From a bacterium (lineage in GTDB: Bacteria > SAR324 > XYD2-FULL-50-16), in the NCBI GenBank assembly GCA_024275165.1, contig JAJRZQ010000003.1:1-64000 (forward strand): a stretch of DNA of 64,000 bases. The letters are read 5' to 3'. Under the pieces are notes generated by a model. That model had not been told where the DNA came from, searched no databases, and worked only from the letters and a program-made list of their open reading frames with translations. The translations under genes and the position numbers were made by a program. Positions 60,420-64,000 of the stretch are shown here, piece by piece (within the stretch, counting starts at the first letter, position 1; each line of letters opens with the position of its first letter).

Positions 60420-62195
60420 ATGAAATGGTTGTACTTTTTCGGGTTGGCCCTTGCTTTCCCCCTCTCCCTTGCTTTTGCCTTCGACCCCCAAGCGGTAGCT
60501 CAGCTCAAGGCGGGCAAAAATTGCTCCCGCTGCGACTTGAACGGAGCCTCTTTGGAAGAGCTCGACTTGAGGGGCAAAGACCTCTCTCAAGCCAACTTGG
60601 ACAACGCAAACATGATGGGCGTGAATTTAGAAAACGCCAACCTCATGGGGACCACTTACGAGCAAACCTTTTTTGAAAACGCCACCTGGGTCAATGGAGA
60701 AGAATGCAAAAAAGGGAGTTTTGGCAAATGCCTTACCCAATCCTTCAGCCGCTTGATGGGAACAAAATCCTGCCCGGGCTGCGACCTCTCTTTTTCTCAC
60801 CTGCAAGGGGCCTATTTGCAAGGGGCTCAATTACCCCGAGCGATTTTAAGAGGCAGCAATTTCAATCAGGCCATTTTAATCAACAGCAATTTAACCGAGG
60901 CGGACCTCTCCGGGGCGGACCTGCAAAAAGCCAATCTAACAGGGGCGACGGTACGGAGGACAAAGCTAACCGGGGCGAAATTGAAAGGGGCCATCTGGGT
61001 GACCGGGAGTAAATGCATCCAAGGCTCTCAAGGGATGTGCCTCACCGAGGAATGGGGCAAACTCATCAAAGAAAAAAGATGCGATCAATGCGTGCTGCCC
61101 TTGGTCAAAAAACCAGGGCAAGATTTTAAAAAAGCGCAGATTCTTGAGGGGGAACTCTCCGATAGTGATTTTTCCAAGTCCGATTTTACGGGGGCCAATT
61201 TAACGGGCAGCGTGTTTATGCGGGCCAACTTGAGCAAAGGGATATTCAATCAGGTAATAGCGGTTAAGGTGAACTTCAACCAAGCAAAACTTGAGGGCAG
61301 TCAATTTATCCATACCGACCTTTCCAACGCCAAAATGAATGGCGCGATTTTAGATCAAGCGGTTTTTAGACAACCCAAGCTCCAAGGGGCGGACATGCAA
61401 GCCGCCAGTTTAAAAAAGGCCTCCTTTGAAGGCGTCAGTTTGCGGGGGGTGGACCTCTCTAAGGCAAATTTAGAAAAAGCGACTTTCGAAAAGGTGGATT
61501 TTGCCGATGCGCGCTTGACCGGGGCGACCTGGATCAACGGGCTGCGATGCAAACCGGGATCTAAAGGCGCCTGCATCACCGAGAGCGTAGAGCGAAGCTT
61601 AAATAAAAGCTGCCCCAAATGCAGCCTGATCTATGCCAACTTTACAGGTCGAGACTTAAGTAAAGCGAATTTGCAGGAAGCTGATTTTTATCGGGCCCAG
61701 TTCAAAGGGGCCAACCTCAGAGGGGCAAAACTCGGCAAAGCTTCCTTTAAAGAGGCGGACTTGCAAAACGCCGACCTCGCCTTTGCCGATTTAACGGGGG
61801 CTCTTTTGAATCACGCGGTTTGGGCCGATGGCAAGCTCTGCCAAAGCCCCTCCATAGGACGCTGTGACACAAAGGCGCTGAAAGAACTCTTGAGTAAAAA
61901 GCGTTGCAGACTTTGCAGCCTGCCCTATGCCAATTTAAAAGAGAGTCATTTGGCCTGGTATGATATAAGGGAATCCAACTTAATGGGGGCGAACTTTCAA
62001 AAAGCGACCTTAACCGGGGTGGTCTTTATGGGCACCAACCTACAAGGGGCGAATTTTAAAAACGCGGTGCTGATCAGCGCCGATTTTACGGGGGCGCAAC
62101 TTCAAGGGGCGGACTTTGCCGGAGCGGATTTGAGTCAAGCGGTTTGGAGCGATGGAACAATCTGTGGGGACAATAGCATTGGAACCTGCAAATAA
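60420..62195 (+). CDS. Secreted five-module pentapeptide-repeat protein with cysteine caps
   Basis: The 591-residue protein has a signal peptide (about 1-20). Five modules follow, each opening with a CxxC pair (C35/38, C118/121, C221/224, C398/401, C496/499) and closing with W-x-x-G-x-x-C-x(3)-S-x-G-x-C (C104, C207, C385, C482, C590 as last Cys). Between these, A(D/N)LxxA pentapeptides (for example ADLSGADLQKANL) form beta-helices. Module length varies from about 70 to 165 residues. The cysteines probably cap each helix by disulfides after export. A one-module relative is encoded at 20270. The function is unknown; DNA-mimic pentapeptide proteins such as Qnr are cytoplasmic and lack this signal and these caps. 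Confidence 0.9.
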   Translation: MKWLYFFGLALAFPLSLAFAFDPQAVAQLKAGKNCSRCDLNGASLEELDLRGKDLSQANLDNANMMGVNLENANLMGTTYEQTFFENATWVNGEECKKGSFGKCLTQSFSRLMGTKSCPGCDLSFSHLQGAYLQGAQLPRAILRGSNFNQAILINSNLTEADLSGADLQKANLTGATVRRTKLTGAKLKGAIWVTGSKCIQGSQGMCLTEEWGKLIKEKRCDQCVLPLVKKPGQDFKKAQILEGELSDSDFSKSDFTGANLTGSVFMRANLSKGIFNQVIAVKVNFNQAKLEGSQFIHTDLSNAKMNGAILDQAVFRQPKLQGADMQAASLKKASFEGVSLRGVDLSKANLEKATFEKVDFADARLTGATWINGLRCKPGSKGACITESVERSLNKSCPKCSLIYANFTGRDLSKANLQEADFYRAQFKGANLRGAKLGKASFKEADLQNADLAFADLTGALLNHAVWADGKLCQSPSIGRCDTKALKELLSKKRCRLCSLPYANLKESHLAWYDIRESNLMGANFQKATLTGVVFMGTNLQGANFKNAVLISADFTGAQLQGADFAGADLSQAVWSDGTICGDNSIGTCK

Positions 62196-62215
62196 CGGGG
62201 CATAGAAAAAAAAGC

Positions 62216-63103
62216 ATGAAACCACAGTTATTGATTCTTGCTGCCGGAATGGGCAGCCGCTACCAGGGGTTAAAACAGTTGGACGGGTTCGGCCCCGCAG
62301 GGGAAACCCTCATGGAATATAGCCTCTACGATGCCCAGAAAGCGGGGTTTTCCAAGGTAGTCTTTGTTATCCAAGAATCCTTTGCCGAGGCCTTTCGGCA
62401 GAAGATCGCCCTCCCTTATTCTAAGCTTTTAGAAACCGAAGTCGTTTATCAATCCATCGACCGCTTGCCCCCCGGGGCCGCTCCGGTTTCCGACCGCACC
62501 AAACCCTGGGGGACCGGGCATGCGGTGTGGTGCGCCCAAAAAGCCCTAAGCGCTCCTTTTGCGGTGATCAACGCCGATGATTTCTACGGGTCGCAATCCT
62601 TTCAACTCCTCGCTGATTTTTTGAGTCCGCAGGATTCGCATAGCCCCGAGTTTGCGCTGGCCGCTTACCGACTCAAGCAAACCTTAAGCGAGCAGAACCC
62701 CGTAAACCGGGGGATTGTTCAGCATCAAGCGGGCAGGGTGACGGGCATAGAGGAGGCCATCGGTTTAAAGCTTGTAAACCATCAAGCACAAGACGAACAG
62801 GGGCGGGTTTGGCCCCTAGACAGCCCGGTTTCGATGAATTGCTGGGGCTTTAGCCTAAAACTCTTTACTTTATTGGAACAAGAATTTTCTCTGTTTTTAA
62901 AAACTCAAGGGAGGGAGCAAAACAGTGAATTTTTTCTTCCTGCCGTTGTGGATCAGGCCTTAAAAACCGGCGCGGCCCAGGTAAGCTTGCTGCAAAGCCC
63001 TGAAAGCTGGATTGGGGTCACCCACCGAGCGGACCGAGCAAGGGCAAAAAAGGCTTTAGCCCAGAGGGTTCAAAGGGGAGATTACCCCAGCCCCCTTTTG
63101 TAA
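62216..63103 (+). CDS. Nucleotidyltransferase family protein (sugar-phosphate nucleotidyltransferase-like)
   Basis: The 295-residue protein has the N-terminal NTP-binding loop LILAAGMGSRYQGLKQLDGFGP and the metal-binding Asp region FAVINADDFYGSQSF, typical of the GT-A nucleotidyltransferase fold. It resembles UTP- or GTP-sugar transferases but is shorter than GlmU and carries no hexapeptide domain. The substrate is unknown. It lies 20 bp downstream of the pentapeptide gene and may be co-transcribed with it. Confidence 0.85.
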   Translation: MKPQLLILAAGMGSRYQGLKQLDGFGPAGETLMEYSLYDAQKAGFSKVVFVIQESFAEAFRQKIALPYSKLLETEVVYQSIDRLPPGAAPVSDRTKPWGTGHAVWCAQKALSAPFAVINADDFYGSQSFQLLADFLSPQDSHSPEFALAAYRLKQTLSEQNPVNRGIVQHQAGRVTGIEEAIGLKLVNHQAQDEQGRVWPLDSPVSMNCWGFSLKLFTLLEQEFSLFLKTQGREQNSEFFLPAVVDQALKTGAAQVSLLQSPESWIGVTHRADRARAKKALAQRVQRGDYPSPLL

Positions 63104-63256
63104 TTCAGGGTTTTCAAGAGAAAAAAATAAGACTATAACTGAATGAAGAATCCCCCAAAAACCCCATCCCTAAACTTTTTCAGCTTTTCGGGGCGGGAAA
63201 TTCAATCCCGGACCCCCCACAAGCCCCTAGGGGCCTAAATTAATTTTCTAAGGCAC

Positions 63257-63727
63257 ATGCAACTCCATAAATACCTAAACCCCCAATTGATTGTAACGAA
63301 CCTGCAGGCAGGCAATAAGGAAGAAGCCCTCACCTTAATGGTACGCGCCTTGGCCCTGAACAAGGCTGAAATCATCGACCCCGGGAGCCTGCTCAACGCT
63401 TTGCTGGAGCGAGAAAAGCTCTCCACGACCGGTATCGGCGCCGGCGTTGCCGTGCCCCATTGCAAAAGCCCGCAGGTCAAGGATCTGGTCATTTTGCTGG
63501 CCTGTTCCCCTGAAGGGGTGGACTTCGCCGCCTTAGACAAGCAACCCTGTCATCTCTTTTTTCTTCTTGTTGCCCCTGAGGACTCGCAATCTGAGCATTT
63601 AAAAGCCTTGGCGAAAATCGCTCGCTACGCCAAAGACGCCGGCATTCGGGATCAACTGTTATCCAAGACCACGCCGCAAGAACTCTTCGACTTCATTGTC
63701 GAACAAGAAAAACAAGAGTCTGGATGA
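63257..63727 (+). CDS. ptsN: PTS EIIA domain protein, EIIA-Ntr type
   Basis: The 156-residue PTS-EIIA-2 domain has its phosphorylation His in GVAVPHCKSPQVKDL (about residue 68) and an EIIA-Ntr-like layout. EIIA-Ntr proteins take phosphate from NPr and regulate potassium and nitrogen functions. The stop overlaps the next start (ATGA), so it is made with a mannose-type EIIA, a combination known from regulatory PTS systems in proteobacteria. EI, NPr and HprK are not visible in this window. Confidence 0.88.
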   Translation: MQLHKYLNPQLIVTNLQAGNKEEALTLMVRALALNKAEIIDPGSLLNALLEREKLSTTGIGAGVAVPHCKSPQVKDLVILLACSPEGVDFAALDKQPCHLFFLLVAPEDSQSEHLKALAKIARYAKDAGIRDQLLSKTTPQELFDFIVEQEKQESG

Positions 63728-64000
63728 CGCGCATTCTCTTAATAACCCATGGGGACTTAGGCAAGGTCTTTGTCGAGGTGGCGCAGGGGATTCTTAAAAA
63801 ATCGGTTGCCATCGACCTCTTGAGTTTTCAAGAGGAGCAAAGCCAAGAAGAGTTTTCCAAGGCCTTGCAAAAAATGATCGAACACTATCCACAAGAAGAC
63901 CAGATTTTGATCTTAACCGACCTGTTTGGGGGAACCCCCTCCAACCTCGCGATTCCCTACCTGGAAAAAAACCGCATTGAAGTGATTACGGGCCTCAACT
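63724..64000 (+). CDS. PTS mannose-family EIIA domain protein (partial)
   Basis: The first 92 residues are visible; the frame is open at the right edge. ILLITHGDLGKVFVEVA carries the phosphorylation His (about residue 9), and ILTDLFGGTPSNLA is the family signature. It is translationally coupled to the EIIA-Ntr gene. It is probably a regulatory rather than a sugar-transporting EIIA, because no IIB/IIC/IID genes are seen before the edge. Confidence 0.9.
   Translation, partial: MTRILLITHGDLGKVFVEVAQGILKKSVAIDLLSFQEEQSQEEFSKALQKMIEHYPQEDQILILTDLFGGTPSNLAIPYLEKNRIEVITGLN

Noticed and set aside
60420-62195. Quinolone-resistance (Qnr/Mfp) pentapeptide protein
   Set aside because: The protein has a signal peptide and cysteine-capped modules, unlike the cytoplasmic DNA-mimic Qnr family.
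63185-63235. GGGAAATTCAATCCC stretch resembling a tRNA T-arm
   Set aside because: No acceptor, D or anticodon arm can be built around it, so it is a simple hairpin next to a GCCCCTAGGGGC palindrome.

Overview
The window is a dense stretch of a moderately GC-rich Gram-negative chromosome. The evidence is an outer-membrane barrel, an LPS-type heptosyltransferase, RseP, RlpA and several lipoproteins. Several features fit a deltaproteobacterial-type (sensu lato) or related menaquinone-using lineage: a heterodisulfide-reductase-like subunit in succinate dehydrogenase, an ETF:quinone oxidoreductase with CCG domains, an eight-haem c-type lipoprotein, ThyX, and a PUFA-synthase type polyketide synthase. 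This placement is inference; no rRNA or other strong marker is present. No tRNA, rRNA or CRISPR array was seen.

Region 1 (1-11035, minus) is lipid metabolism. A thiolase, an acyl-CoA dehydrogenase, a membrane ETF oxidoreductase, EtfB, EtfA and a nitronate-monooxygenase-type flavoprotein lead to PfaA, the first subunit of a PUFA/secondary-lipid synthase, which runs off the left edge. A 211-bp MITE separates the thiolase from the rest. A MerR regulator and a thioesterase (11119-11903, plus) are transcribed divergently, with a palindromic operator over the thiolase promoter. An AT-rich type II restriction-modification pair (11961-13882) follows, then a fadNAE-type beta-oxidation operon and a metallo-hydrolase (13987-20273). 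FadD (47562) belongs to the same physiology. The window therefore carries two beta-oxidation gene sets, electron delivery from acyl-CoA dehydrogenases to quinone, and a lipid synthase.

Region 2 (20270-31043) holds a secreted pentapeptide-repeat protein coupled to an OmpL47-like repeat protein, a degenerate tyrosine-recombinase-like protein coupled to a ClC transporter, an outer-membrane barrel, ThyX, SppA and a Ca2+/Na+ exchanger. Region 3 (31040-36772, minus) is the envelope operon uppS-cdsA-dxr-rseP, extended by a ketopantoate-reductase-like gene and a hexapeptide-repeat protein. Region 4 (36870-43232, minus) is a complete branched-chain amino-acid ABC transporter followed by a PanP-type decarboxylase. 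Region 5 (43332-53102) holds two glycosyltransferases, RlpA, several unknown secreted proteins, FadD and a pair of unknown TPR/helical proteins. Region 6 (53257-57271, minus) is a type-E succinate dehydrogenase (SdhA-SdhB-SdhE) with a CBS protein.

Region 7 (57453-62195) looks accessory. It holds a second MITE copy, a small secreted protein built of five 16-residue cysteine repeats, a short lipoprotein with one NHL repeat, a UUCG-loop terminator, a 27-bp MITE remnant with perfect CTAA flanks, an eight-haem lipoprotein, and a five-module secreted pentapeptide protein whose modules are each bracketed by cysteine motifs. The same bracketed module occurs once at 20270. Region 8 (62216-64000) has a sugar-nucleotide-type nucleotidyltransferase and two PTS IIA proteins, the last cut by the window edge.
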